Shown here: one piece after another, positions 22,897-30,987 of the stretch
How positions within the stretch are numbered: the first letter of the stretch is position 1
Layout of the letters: each line of letters opens with the position of its first letter
From: Crenarchaeota archaeon 13_1_40CM_3_52_17
Lineage (GTDB): Archaea > Thermoproteota > Bathyarchaeia > 40CM-2-53-6
Direction of reading: 5' to 3'
DNA length: 39,344 bases
NCBI GenBank assembly: GCA_001918745.1
Contig: MNGN01000028.1
Coordinates: 1-39,344, forward strand
Program-made: the position numbers and the translations under genes
Notes under the pieces: model-generated
The model's database searches: none
What the model was told of the DNA's origin: nothing
The model's input: the letters and a program-made list of their open reading frames with translations, nothing else

Positions 22897-23286
22897 ATGC
22901 CAGCTTCACCTACAAGGACAAAGAAGGCACTACAAGAGTTAGCTAAAGTATTCAACAAGCTAGCGTCAGAACTCACCGCAGACCTAAACGCAGCGATCAA
23001 CGAGATCGACAGCCTGAAAAGAGAAGTTCAGAGACTAAAGTCCGGTTCCGGTAAGACAAACAAGACATCAACACTCCAGAAGAAAACCACATCCTCCAAG
23101 ACAACTCACTCTCGCACGTCCAAAGGAACCCAACCAGCCACGACCCATCCGAAGGGAGAACACACAAGCCATCATGAATCAAGCCACGAAACGAAACAAT
23201 CGGACGAAACAGGTTCATTCGTCTTCCCCCATGAGCCCTTCAACCCATCCCCGCCCCCTGAGCCTACTCCTCCCGGAAACAACTAG
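22897..23286 (+). CDS. coiled-coil protein with low-complexity tail, unknown
   Basis: About 129 residues from the ATG at 22897 (a longer frame from 22831 has an unlikely Arg/His-rich start). The N-terminal 50 residues form a helix with heptad-like spacing ('ALQELAKVFNKLASELTADL', 'INEIDSLKREVQRLKSG'). The remaining 80 residues are disordered: Ser/Thr/Lys-rich, then His/Glu-rich ('HTSHHESSHETKQSDETG'), then Pro-rich to the end. No known domain. This helix-plus-tail layout is seen in small archaeal structural or nucleoid-associated proteins, but nothing proves that here. A hairpin terminator follows. Confidence 0.6.
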   Translation: MPASPTRTKKALQELAKVFNKLASELTADLNAAINEIDSLKREVQRLKSGSGKTNKTSTLQKKTTSSKTTHSRTSKGTQPATTHPKGEHTSHHESSHETKQSDETGSFVFPHEPFNPSPPPEPTPPGNN

Positions 23287-23323
23287 CTAATCCCTCCAAG
23301 TCAAGAATCAGTCCGCGACAGAG

Positions 23324-23346
23324 CGGGCAGACGAAGCCCGACTTTT
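23324..23346 (+). terminator. hairpin followed by T4
   Basis: CGGGC (23324-23328) and GCCCG (23336-23340) form a perfect 5-bp stem with a 7-nt loop, followed by AC and TTTT. It lies 38 nt after the stop of the coiled-coil gene and before the FEN1 promoter. Confidence 0.55.
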
Positions 23347-23400
23347 CGCGCCCGGTCCTTTCTCCATATTTTGAGGATACAACCCTTCGATCATTCTCTG

Positions 23401-23406
23401 TTTAAA
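23401..23406 (+). promoter_or_regulatory. TATA box of the FEN1-ligase operon
   Basis: TTTAAA about 50 nt before the TTG at 23452. Transcription would begin near 23428-23432, just before a GGAGGAGG ribosome-binding site at 23436-23443. Confidence 0.45.
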
Positions 23407-23451
23407 GAGTCCCGACCGTTTTGACTAGCGTGGTTGGAGGAGGCGGTTTTC

Positions 23452-24477
23452 TTGGGAGTGATGCTTACGCCGATTCTGAAGAGAGAGCAGACCAGCCTCA
23501 AGGCTCTCAAAGGCACATCCTTTGCTATCGACGCTAGCATTGAAATCCACCAGTTCTTGGCGCTCGTCAGAAAGCGAGATGGTAGCCTCTTCACCGACTC
23601 ACAGGGACGAGTAACCTCGCACCTTATCGGTCTGCTCACGAGAACAAGTCGGCTGATAGCAGATTTCGGCATGAAGCCAGTCTTCGTCTTCGATGGAAAA
23701 CCAAACCCGTTGAAGAGGAGAACAATCGAGATGCGGCGCGAAGCGAGAAGGAAAGCAGAAGTGGAGTACGTCGAGGCTGTTTCAAAGAAGGATTATGCGA
23801 AGGCATGGTCTAAGGCTGTCATGACCGGTCGCGTCACCAGATCAGTACTAGACGATTCGAAACGCCTTCTGACATTGATGGGCATCCCCTGGCTTGAAGC
23901 CTTGGAAGATGCGGAAGCCCAAGCCAGCTACATGGCGGCTATAGGAGACGTCTGGGCTGTCGGAAGTAAAGACTACGACTGCCTACTCTACGGCGCCCCT
24001 ATCCTTGCGCGGTACTTGACCTTGACGGGACGTGAGTGGCTTCCGGCCCAGCAACGATCACGACCGCTAATTCCAGAACTGATCAAGCTCTCTGAAAATC
24101 TGACTCTGCTAGGGATAACACGCGAACAACTGGTAGATCTTGCAATCCTCGTCGGAACAGACTTCAACCAAGGCGTGAAGGGAATAGGGCCGAAGAAGGC
24201 CCTGAAACTAGTCCACGATTACGCTTCAATAAAACAAATGCCCGAAGAGATCAGATCAAGACTGACAGAAGATCTGAACAGTGTTCGTCAGGTCTTCCTG
24301 AAGCCAAGAGTTCTCGAAAAATACGTGCTGAAAAGGTCTCCACCGGATCGCGATGGACTGGTCAAGTTCCTATCAGAGGAGCGCGGTTTCAACAAGAATA
24401 GAGTAGAACGACTGACAGAACGGCTCACGAGGAGAAGCGAGAAAGCAGACGCTGGTTTGGAGAACTGGCTCAACTAG
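23452..24477 (+). CDS. fen: flap endonuclease 1 (FEN1)
   Basis: Structure-specific 5' nuclease that removes flaps during Okazaki-fragment maturation and repair. The family begins Met-Gly-Val; TTG at 23452 gives 'MGVMLTPILKR' and sits 8 nt after GGAGGAGG (23436-23443), so I prefer it to the TTG at 23434. Metal ligands follow the family spacing: Asp27, Asp81 ('VFDGKP'), Asp153 and Glu155 ('EDAEAQASY'), Asp174 and Asp176 ('SKDYDCLLYG') and Asp237 ('GTDFNQGVKGIGPKKAL', the helix-hairpin-helix). Residue 153 is Asp where archaeal enzymes usually have Glu, a conservative change. The end 'AGLENWLN' resembles a PCNA-binding motif. The DNA ligase gene begins inside the last codons. Confidence 0.95.
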   Translation: MGVMLTPILKREQTSLKALKGTSFAIDASIEIHQFLALVRKRDGSLFTDSQGRVTSHLIGLLTRTSRLIADFGMKPVFVFDGKPNPLKRRTIEMRREARRKAEVEYVEAVSKKDYAKAWSKAVMTGRVTRSVLDDSKRLLTLMGIPWLEALEDAEAQASYMAAIGDVWAVGSKDYDCLLYGAPILARYLTLTGREWLPAQQRSRPLIPELIKLSENLTLLGITREQLVDLAILVGTDFNQGVKGIGPKKALKLVHDYASIKQMPEEIRSRLTEDLNSVRQVFLKPRVLEKYVLKRSPPDRDGLVKFLSEERGFNKNRVERLTERLTRRSEKADAGLENWLN

Positions 24478-26090
24478 AAAAACAGCCCGCCAAGTTCTCG
24501 ACTGTTGCGCAACTCTGCCGATCTCTTGAAGAGACCAGTAAGAGGAACGAGAAGATTCGGCTAATCAGCGAAGTTCTCAGAAAAATCAGGACGGAAGATG
24601 TTTCGTACGTCACGTTATTCTTGGCTGGAAAACCGTTCCCGGAAGCTGATCCTCGCGTCCTCGAAATAAGCTACTCCACGCTCTCAGCAGCAGGGAAAAC
24701 ACTGAACCAGGCACTCCTCTCAGGAAACGAAGTTTCGTTGACGATTGCTGAAGTCTTCGCTACACTAGACAGACTTGCTGAGGTCAAAGGTGACGGCTCC
24801 AAGGAGAAAAGATTGGTACTCTTGAGTTCGCTGATCAACAGGACAACGCCGCTGGAGACAGAGTATCTTAGCCGAATGTTGCTAGGGGAGATGCGAATCG
24901 GCGTAGTCGAGGGAGTCTTGTTAGACGCTATTGCCGAAGCCTCAGGAGTCTCCCGACAATTGGTAAGGCGTGCACACATGCTGCACGGAGACATCGGAGA
25001 TGTCGCGAGGATTGCTTTGACCGAGGGGGATGTCGCTCTTGAGAACGTAGGCCTGCGACTCTTTGTCCCGGTGAAACCGATGCTGGCCGAGATGGCAGAG
25101 AGCATCCCTCAAGTCCTTGCCGATCACAAGGAAGGTAGCGCATTCGAATACAAGTTCGATGGCGCGAGAATCCAGATTCATAGAAAACAAGATCGTGTCA
25201 GAATTTTCAGCCGAAGACTTACCGATGTCACCGACAGTATTCCGGAAATAGTCGATTATTCCAAGACGAGGGTGAAATCATCGGAGTTCTTGATAGAAGG
25301 AGAGGTCGTAGCTCTGGGAGAGGGCGGAAAGCCGGTTCCGTTTCAGGATCTGATGCGTAGGTTCCGCCGGGTCCATGGGATCGAGGACATGGTCGAGAAA
25401 ATCCCACTACGACTCTATCTCTTCGACGTCCTCCAATCCGGGGGAAACACCATGATCGATCTCCCCTATACGGAACGATGGAAAGTACTCTCGAGCCTTG
25501 TTCCAAACGAATCCCTAGCTCCGAGGATCGTGACCAGGGACCCCCAGGTCGTAGAGAATTTCATGCAATCGGCGCTCAAAAAAGGTCATGAAGGATTGAT
25601 GGCCAAGTCGCTCACAAGCGACTACTCTCCAGGTGCACGGGGAAAGAAGTGGTTCAAGATTAAGCCGGCTGACAGACTTGATGTAGTTATCGTGGCCGCA
25701 GACTGGGGGAGTGGGAGAAGGGTGGGTTGGCTGAGCAACTACCATCTTGCGGTCAGGGACGATGAGACTGGAGAATACTTGGTTGTTGGGAAGACGTTCA
25801 AGGGTCTGACCGACGTAGAGTTTGACATGATAACGAAGCGTCTGCAGGAGTTGAAAACCAAGGAATCTAAGTGGACGGTTCACGTGAAACCAGAGATCGT
25901 AGTCGAGGTCGCGCACAACGAGATTCAGAAGAGTCCCCGATACAAATCGGGATTTGCGCTGAGGTTTGCCCGGATCGCGAAGTTTAGAGACGACAAGACC
26001 TCCGAAGAAGCCGACACCATCCAAAAGCTACGCAAGCTATACGAGAAACAGTTCGAAAACAAAGGGCGATTGCTGAAGGAAATCCCTTGA
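24465..26090 (+). CDS. lig: ATP-dependent DNA ligase, probable CTG start
   Basis: Seals nicks in replication and repair using ATP. The nucleotidyltransferase motif is 'EYKFDGARIQIH' with the adenylated Lys, followed by 'SRRLTDVTDSIPEI', 'FLIEGEVVAL', 'LYLFDVL', 'EGLMAKSL' and 'KKWFKIKP', then the OB-fold ('TFKGLTDVEFDMI', 'RFARIAKFRDDK'). The first ordinary start in frame is TTG 24621, but this would cut off part of the N-terminal DNA-binding domain. The upstream codons encode 'KFSTVAQLCRSLEETSKRN', the standard archaeal ligase N-terminus. Between the in-frame stop at 24399 and 24621 there is no ATG, GTG or TTG; CTG at 24465, overlapping the FEN1 end by 13 nt, is the best candidate (541 residues). 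Confidence 0.92.
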   Translation: MAQLEKQPAKFSTVAQLCRSLEETSKRNEKIRLISEVLRKIRTEDVSYVTLFLAGKPFPEADPRVLEISYSTLSAAGKTLNQALLSGNEVSLTIAEVFATLDRLAEVKGDGSKEKRLVLLSSLINRTTPLETEYLSRMLLGEMRIGVVEGVLLDAIAEASGVSRQLVRRAHMLHGDIGDVARIALTEGDVALENVGLRLFVPVKPMLAEMAESIPQVLADHKEGSAFEYKFDGARIQIHRKQDRVRIFSRRLTDVTDSIPEIVDYSKTRVKSSEFLIEGEVVALGEGGKPVPFQDLMRRFRRVHGIEDMVEKIPLRLYLFDVLQSGGNTMIDLPYTERWKVLSSLVPNESLAPRIVTRDPQVVENFMQSALKKGHEGLMAKSLTSDYSPGARGKKWFKIKPADRLDVVIVAADWGSGRRVGWLSNYHLAVRDDETGEYLVVGKTFKGLTDVEFDMITKRLQELKTKESKWTVHVKPEIVVEVAHNEIQKSPRYKSGFALRFARIAKFRDDKTSEEADTIQKLRKLYEKQFENKGRLLKEIP

Positions 26091-26770
26091 AAATCGCGGT
26101 TCTTTTCAGCGGAGGCAAGGATAGCACCTACGCTACCTGGGTTGCCGAACATCAGGGCTGGGACGTGAAAGCCCTTGTGAATGTTCTGCCTAGGGGGATT
26201 GAATCCCTCATGTTCCACTTCCCTAACGCCGGTTGGACAAGAATTCAGGCTGAGGCAATGGGTCTTCCCCATCATACTATCGAAGCGGGCAAGGACGAAC
26301 TGTCGAGCCTGCAGGAAGGGCTAGACAAGTTGCGGGATACGCTTGGGATAGATGGAGTTGTTACGGGCGCCATAGCTAGCGATTATCAGAAATCTCGTAT
26401 CGACCAAATCTGTGACACATTAGGGGTCAAGAGCTTCGCTCCTCTCTGGCATAAAGATCCAAAGACACTGGTAACCGACTTGAAGGCTGCGGGATTCAAG
26501 ATCATCCTCTCTGGTGTCGGAGCTGCAGGTCTGGACAAGTCATGGCTGGGTCAGGAACTGACAGACGAGCGATGGGCTGCATTGGAGAAACTGTCCAGAA
26601 AGCATGGAATACATTTGACGGGCGAAGGAGGCGAGTACGAAACCTTCGTTCTTGATGGACCCCATTTCAATAAACGGATTAACATCGAAAAGGCTTACTA
26701 TGAGTGGGATGGACAGAGCGGCTACTTGGTTATTGAGCAAGCGTCTCTAGAGCATAAGCCGGCGAACTGA
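26087..26770 (+). CDS. dph6: Dph6-family ATP pyrophosphatase (diphthine-ammonia ligase)
   Basis: Final step of diphthamide formation on EF-2: ATP-dependent amidation of diphthine. The N-terminal PP-loop is 'VLFSGGKDSTYA' (residues 5-16), and the family's diagnostic C-terminal motif 'TGEGGEYETFVLDGP' lies at about 183-197. Also visible: 'GVVTGAIASDYQKSRID' and 'LSGVGAAGLDKSWLG'. At 227 residues it is the short archaeal form without the extra domains of the yeast enzyme. It starts with TTG overlapping the ligase stop as TTGA. Its target, EF-2 with the diphthamide histidine, is encoded at the right edge. The last 24 nt overlap the convergent amidohydrolase gene. Confidence 0.88.
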   Translation: MKIAVLFSGGKDSTYATWVAEHQGWDVKALVNVLPRGIESLMFHFPNAGWTRIQAEAMGLPHHTIEAGKDELSSLQEGLDKLRDTLGIDGVVTGAIASDYQKSRIDQICDTLGVKSFAPLWHKDPKTLVTDLKAAGFKIILSGVGAAGLDKSWLGQELTDERWAALEKLSRKHGIHLTGEGGEYETFVLDGPHFNKRINIEKAYYEWDGQSGYLVIEQASLEHKPAN

Positions 26771-28054
26771 GGCGCTGACCCCTTCCTCAATCTTCGCAGG
26801 ATCCAATCGAAGATATTTCCTATCTTTCATCAGAACCTTACCATCCACTATTGTTGTGCTGACGTTGTAGCCGCTCGCAGAATATACGAGGTCAGAAACC
26901 ACCGTCTCTTTTCCGTGTAGGGGCATCATATTGGGTTCTTTGAGATCGAGAAGAACTAGATCCGCCTGTTTGCCTTTCTCGATGCTGCCTATCTCCTTCT
27001 CTTTGCCAATCGCACGGGCTCCATCGATGGTAGCCATGTCGAGCACCCTCTGGGCGCTCGCAACTGTCGGGTCCCATCGGTGACTTTTGTGAGCTAGGGC
27101 GCAGAACTTCATCGTGTCGAACATGTCCAGGCTGTTGTTGCTCGCAGGTCCATCAGTTCCAAGTCCTACAGGCACTCCTGCTTCCCACATCTCAGGAAGT
27201 GGGGCAACGCTTCCTCCTGCCAGTTTCATGTTGGAGACGGGACAGTGCGCAACCCTGACTCCGAGCTTTCCGTACAGTTTGACTTCCGATTTTGTCAGCC
27301 AGACAGAATGTGCAGCAAGTACTCTATCGCTTAGAAAGCCGATCTTATCGAGATAATTTATTTCGCGCGATTTCTTGTCTCGTTCAAACTTCGCCTGTTC
27401 CCCCCGGGTTTCCGCGATGTGGATGTTAACCAGGACGTTTTCTTTGTCAGCCTGCTTTCGACACCAGAGAAGCGTCTCTTCGCTGCAGGTGTAGGGAGAG
27501 TGAGGACCTAGGGCAAACGAGATTCTTGGAGATTTCATCGCGCGGATATGTTGGAGCAGCTTCAGAGAGCTCATTCGCTCTCGTTCCTTGCCCTCTTGCG
27601 TAGGGGGATCAATCATTCCGTAGGAGAGTATGCTTCTTAGCCCGGCCTCCCCGGTTGCTCGGGCTACGTCTGCCATGTGGAAGTACATGTCTACGAAACA
27701 CGTGGTTCCTGTTCTCGTCATTTCCATTGCTCCAAGAAGTGCTCCGTAGTAGCACATTTCGCCCGTGAGCCGTTTCTCAAGCGGCCAGATCTTCTTCTCC
27801 AGCCACTGCTGAAGCTCGAGATCGTCCGCGTATCCCCGGAAGAGTGTCATGGAAAGATGCGTGTGAGTGTTGATCAGGCCCGGAATCAACACCTTGCCTC
27901 TACAATCGATAACTTCGTCGCTCCGGGACCCTTGAGTTATGCCCATGTCGCGAATGGTTCCATTGTCATCAATGCTAATAGAGGAGTTTCGTAGAACTTC
28001 TCGATCATGGTTCTGTGTGATGACCCAGTCGCAGCCTTTCAAGAATAGTCCCAT
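26747..28054 (-). CDS. mtaD: amidohydrolase, 5'-deoxyadenosine/MTA/SAH deaminase type
   Basis: Zinc-dependent deaminase of the amidohydrolase superfamily (435 residues). Zinc ligands are seen as 'NTHTHLSMTLFRGYADDLELQQWL' split over the family's HxH and substrate region near residues 61-85 (with the 'LFRGYADDL..W' signature of the MTA/SAH deaminases), then 'LGPHSPYTCSEE', 'NIHIAETRGE', 'LAAHSVWL' and 'GLGTDGPASNNSLDMFDTMK' with the catalytic Asp. It would convert S-adenosylhomocysteine, methylthioadenosine or 5'-deoxyadenosine to the inosine form as the first step of salvage in archaea that lack SAH hydrolase-type recycling. It starts 5 nt after the XPF nuclease gene, so the two share a transcript. 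Confidence 0.9.
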   Translation of the reverse strand: MGLFLKGCDWVITQNHDREVLRNSSISIDDNGTIRDMGITQGSRSDEVIDCRGKVLIPGLINTHTHLSMTLFRGYADDLELQQWLEKKIWPLEKRLTGEMCYYGALLGAMEMTRTGTTCFVDMYFHMADVARATGEAGLRSILSYGMIDPPTQEGKERERMSSLKLLQHIRAMKSPRISFALGPHSPYTCSEETLLWCRKQADKENVLVNIHIAETRGEQAKFERDKKSREINYLDKIGFLSDRVLAAHSVWLTKSEVKLYGKLGVRVAHCPVSNMKLAGGSVAPLPEMWEAGVPVGLGTDGPASNNSLDMFDTMKFCALAHKSHRWDPTVASAQRVLDMATIDGARAIGKEKEIGSIEKGKQADLVLLDLKEPNMMPLHGKETVVSDLVYSASGYNVSTTIVDGKVLMKDRKYLRLDPAKIEEGVSASVRRLML

Positions 28055-28059
28055 TGATT

Positions 28060-28749
28060 CTACGCCTCTGCGCGAAGCTGGGTTTGAGAGTGGACCCCTT
28101 TTGAAGGCTTGTAGGATGCATCTAGGAGCGCTCTAACGCTCAGAGCCTTGGCCTTGCCAATTCCGGCTCCGACCGCCATTTCCGTCACGGACCCGTTGAA
28201 AGTCCGTCTTAGAGTGCCAAAGTGGGATAGCAGCTGTTCTGCTGTGCGCGGTCCGATGCCGGGTACGGAACCAACGATGGATTCCTGAAGTCTCCTAATG
28301 TCTTGAGACCTCGGCTTCCGAACGACAAGAGGAGGTTGCCCGTGGCGACCCTTGAAGCGTCCACCTTTCCCGAGGGTGATCAAGAACTCAGCGGTCTCTT
28401 TTGCATCATGCGTAAAAAAACAGTGCAGGTCAAAATCCAAGACAGCTGAGATCAGGGCACCCCAAAGAGAGCGCGGGTTCCGGGACCTCTTGAGTTCATC
28501 GTCCAGGCTGCCTTCGACGACCAGAATCTTGTCTTTGTAGGACTCACCTATCCTGTAGGCCTGGTCAAATAGCCTCCCGCTGAATAATGAGGAGACGAAA
28601 TCACGTGCAGATTTTCGCTCCACAGCATATTCGCCCACCACATAATCTGCTACCTCAAGGACCCGATATTCGACAGAAGCTCCCTTTGACCGGAGCTCAT
28701 CAGGAACCCCCGACGGCTTCTCTCTTTCATCAACAGCTATTCGAACCAT
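28060..28749 (-). CDS. xpf: XPF/ERCC4-type structure-specific nuclease
   Basis: Cuts branched DNA such as flaps and replication forks. It is the short archaeal form without the helicase domain. The nuclease part shows 'IAVDEREKPSGVP', 'VADYVVGEYAVERKSARDF' (about residues 33-51, containing the catalytic E-R-K-x3-D core) and 'SLFSGRLFDQ'. The C-terminus has tandem helix-hairpin-helix elements: 'SVPGIGPRTAEQLLSHFG' and 'GAGIGKAKALSVRALLD'. I start it at the ATG at 28749 ('MVRIAVDERE'), the family's usual start; an ATG pair 11 codons upstream (28782) is also open. In TACK archaea this protein works with PCNA, but no PCNA-binding motif is obvious here. Confidence 0.92.
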   Translation of the reverse strand: MVRIAVDEREKPSGVPDELRSKGASVEYRVLEVADYVVGEYAVERKSARDFVSSLFSGRLFDQAYRIGESYKDKILVVEGSLDDELKRSRNPRSLWGALISAVLDFDLHCFFTHDAKETAEFLITLGKGGRFKGRHGQPPLVVRKPRSQDIRRLQESIVGSVPGIGPRTAEQLLSHFGTLRRTFNGSVTEMAVGAGIGKAKALSVRALLDASYKPSKGVHSQTQLRAEA

Positions 28750-28920
28750 TCTGAGTCTGAGATCTAATGATGCCGTCATCACAAAAGACTATGCAGTCGA
28801 ATCGAGACTCAGATTGTGGTGTTGACGTCATGCGATGTCGTACTTTGATTTCAAGCGAGAGAACGCTTCTCCAGAAGCAATCCTCAAAAGTAACCGTTCC
28901 CGTTTTTCGCGTCGGCCTTG

Positions 28921-29625
28921 ATGGGTATCCCGAAATCGGCCGTCGACCAGCTGCTGAAGGAAAGCGAAGACCACGCATGCCGCGAGGCACCAGAGATCTG
29001 CGTTAAGGTCATGGCTATCGCAAACCTCCCCACTCTATATGGTGACTATCAGGCAGTTGCGTTCTGGAATAATTTCGACAAGAAGGAGCATGCCGCTTTT
29101 GTCCATGGCGATATTTTCGAGAAAGAGGACGTTCCAGTAAGGTTGCACTCCGAGTGCCTTACGGGAGACGCAATCGGCTCCCTTCGTTGTGACTGCAGAG
29201 AGCAGCTTCAGGAATCCCTTATGCGAATAGGCAAGATGGAACGTGGAATCGTCCTCTATTTGAGGCAAGAAGGCCGTGGGATCGGCTTCGTCAACAAGAT
29301 CAAAGCCTACCAATTGCAGGATGCGGGTTTCGACACCGTTGAGGCGAACAAGAAGTTGGGATTCAAGCCCGACGAGCGAGACTACGACATCGCCGCCCAC
29401 ATGTTGATGTCGCTTCACGTAAGATCGGTCAAACTTCTGACGAACAATCCTGACAAATTGAAGGATCTTCAGCTTCACGGAATCAAAGTGGCCGAGAGGA
29501 TACCTGTAGTAATGCCACCTAACCAGTTCAACAAATTCTACCTTGAGACGAAAAGGAAGAAGCTGGGCCATATACTGGATATAGAACAGCGCGACGATCT
29601 AGCCTACCCTCACAGCCAGGACTGA
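28921..29625 (+). CDS. ribA: GTP cyclohydrolase II (RibA)
   Basis: First step of riboflavin synthesis from GTP, bacterial-type enzyme. Motifs: 'VPVRLHSECLTGDAIGSLRCDCREQLQ' region with the zinc-binding Cys, Cys-x-Cys (near residues 73-98), 'GIVLYLRQEGRGIG' with the catalytic Arg/Gln/Glu region, 'DERDYDIAAHML', 'VKLLTNNPDKLKDLQLHGI' and 'PNQFNKFYLETKRKKLGH'. No DHBP synthase domain is attached. Starts at ATG 28921 (a TTG is one codon upstream). The riboflavin reductase gene lies 500 nt downstream on the same strand, with a VOC gene inserted in the opposite direction between them. Confidence 0.95.
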   Translation: MGIPKSAVDQLLKESEDHACREAPEICVKVMAIANLPTLYGDYQAVAFWNNFDKKEHAAFVHGDIFEKEDVPVRLHSECLTGDAIGSLRCDCREQLQESLMRIGKMERGIVLYLRQEGRGIGFVNKIKAYQLQDAGFDTVEANKKLGFKPDERDYDIAAHMLMSLHVRSVKLLTNNPDKLKDLQLHGIKVAERIPVVMPPNQFNKFYLETKRKKLGHILDIEQRDDLAYPHSQD

Positions 29626-29627
29626 AA

Positions 29628-30113
29628 CTAGTTACTTCGGGTTCCTCGACTTCCAAGTCCCTCCTCTTCGAGTTTGATCTTGTAATTCTCGATCAACTTC
29701 CTCTGGCTCGCATCGAGCTTGCGGACCCACTCATATCTCTCGGTTATCCGGAGATAGAACCCAAACGGATCGACTATCCTGAAGTCACGACGTCCCCACT
29801 TCTTCAACTGCAATGGTTGAACGATCTTTGCGAACTTCTTTACACTCTTGTAGAATCGTTCGATCTGGTCAACTGGAATGATTATCTCTACTCCGAATCC
29901 ACATTTTGTGGTTTTCTTGAACTGTCCGAAGTACGAGTGGGAGTACACTTTCTGGCTACCACCGAAAAAGTTGATGACACTTCTCTTTCTCTTCATCACA
30001 AGATAGTCTTCGGTTCGCCATAGGAGTTTGAACCCGAGTCTTGAGTAGAACTCGATCGCTCTCTTGAAGTCCGGGACGTGAAGCTCAATATAGACATCTG
30101 TTAACATTGCCAT
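29628..30113 (-). CDS. VOC (glyoxalase/bleomycin-resistance fold) protein
   Basis: A 161-residue protein with one vicinal-oxygen-chelate domain: 'DVYIELHVPDFKRAIEFYSRLGFKLLWR' at the start, then 'GFGVEIIIPVDQIERFYKSV' and 'RRDFRIVDPFGFYLRITE' with the DP-x-G/N turn and a terminal Glu that is often a metal ligand. The expected first metal His falls at 'IELHV'. The C-terminal 30 residues are a charged helix outside the domain. Substrate unknown. The gene is inverted between ribA and the RibD-type reductase gene, and its start lies only a few bases from that of the reductase gene, so both use the same small promoter region. Confidence 0.82.
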   Translation of the reverse strand: MAMLTDVYIELHVPDFKRAIEFYSRLGFKLLWRTEDYLVMKRKRSVINFFGGSQKVYSHSYFGQFKKTTKCGFGVEIIIPVDQIERFYKSVKKFAKIVQPLQLKKWGRRDFRIVDPFGFYLRITERYEWVRKLDASQRKLIENYKIKLEEEGLGSRGTRSN

Positions 30114-30118
30114 CGACC

Positions 30119-30970
30119 ATGGTCAGAACGGTGCAATTATTTGAAGACCCGAACTTATCGGTAGACCAGCTGTCAGAATTCTACAAGGTTGAGGGCAGTC
30201 CTCACACGTACCTCATGTTTGTAACAACGATTGACGGGATTGCCGTTCCCCTCGAGTCTGGGCAACGCGGGGGATCCGAAATTGCGCTACGGCACCTGAA
30301 GGACAATCCCATAGCGGCTGGAGGGACTACCGACAATAGAGCGCTCCAGTACGGTTGGGCGACTGCCGATGCCGTCCTGGGAGGTGCGGGGATTTTGAGA
30401 GATAACCCTGCGGCCACTTGGTATCCTAGAGACAAAGACCTACAGCATCTCTTGAGCAAGGTAGACCGTAAACCGATTCGTGCAGTCATAACCGGGCGAG
30501 GGGAAGTTGATCTGAAACATCCAGTGTTCAACCCGAAGAATGGTGAGTGGGTGCCCGTCATCTTTACTACACAGAAAGGTGCAGAGAAGTTGAAGAATCA
30601 AGCAACACTGCTGGACGTCCAAGGAGACAACTCTCCTCACTCTCCTAAGCTGTACGCGATTGGAGATACAAGCGTTAACCTTGCCAAAGCCGTTGGGATT
30701 CTCAAGAGAGACTACGAGACAAAACTCCTCGACATTCAAGGAGGACCAATTCTGGCCGGACATATGGTCAAGGCGATGCTTGTAGATGAGCTCAGGCTCA
30801 CCATCTCGCCTCAGATCATAGGCGACCTTAATTCCGAGGGAAAGAGGAGACCTGGCTTTGTTGCCGGACTCCATTTGGGAATAGACGACTCACCTCTGGC
30901 AGAGCTTGAAGCAATCGGAGTCTCCGGGAGTCATATCCTCCTCAGATACTTGATGAATTACAGGAACTAG
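30119..30970 (+). CDS. RibD C-terminal-type reductase (riboflavin pathway)
   Basis: NADPH-dependent reductase of the pyrimidine intermediate in riboflavin synthesis, dihydrofolate-reductase fold. Visible marks: 'TYLMFVTTIDGIAVP' (first strand), 'LQYGWATADAVLGGAGILRDNP' (the usual 'lR...DaillG..T...D.P' segment), 'IRAVITGRGEVDLKHPVF', 'LLDIQGGPILAGHMVKAMLVDELRLTISPQIIG' (the 'EGGp.l...ll...lvDe..l...P.i.G' motif). There is no deaminase domain, as in archaeal RIB7-type enzymes. It begins at ATG 30119; a TTG at 30107 would overlap the divergent VOC gene. About 284 residues. The PTPS-like gene follows 17 nt later. Confidence 0.85.
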   Translation: MVRTVQLFEDPNLSVDQLSEFYKVEGSPHTYLMFVTTIDGIAVPLESGQRGGSEIALRHLKDNPIAAGGTTDNRALQYGWATADAVLGGAGILRDNPAATWYPRDKDLQHLLSKVDRKPIRAVITGRGEVDLKHPVFNPKNGEWVPVIFTTQKGAEKLKNQATLLDVQGDNSPHSPKLYAIGDTSVNLAKAVGILKRDYETKLLDIQGGPILAGHMVKAMLVDELRLTISPQIIGDLNSEGKRRPGFVAGLHLGIDDSPLAELEAIGVSGSHILLRYLMNYRN

Positions 30971-30987
30971 GGTGGCCAGGAGTGGAA

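Noticed and set aside
23434-23451. TTG at 23434 as the FEN1 start
   Set aside because: It lies before the ribosome-binding site GGAGGAGG; the family needs Met-Gly-Val, given by TTG 23452.
24621-26090. TTG at 24621 as the start of the DNA ligase
   Set aside because: The upstream codons encode the ligase N-terminal domain, and the TTG codes for an internal Leu of the segment TLFLAGKPFP.
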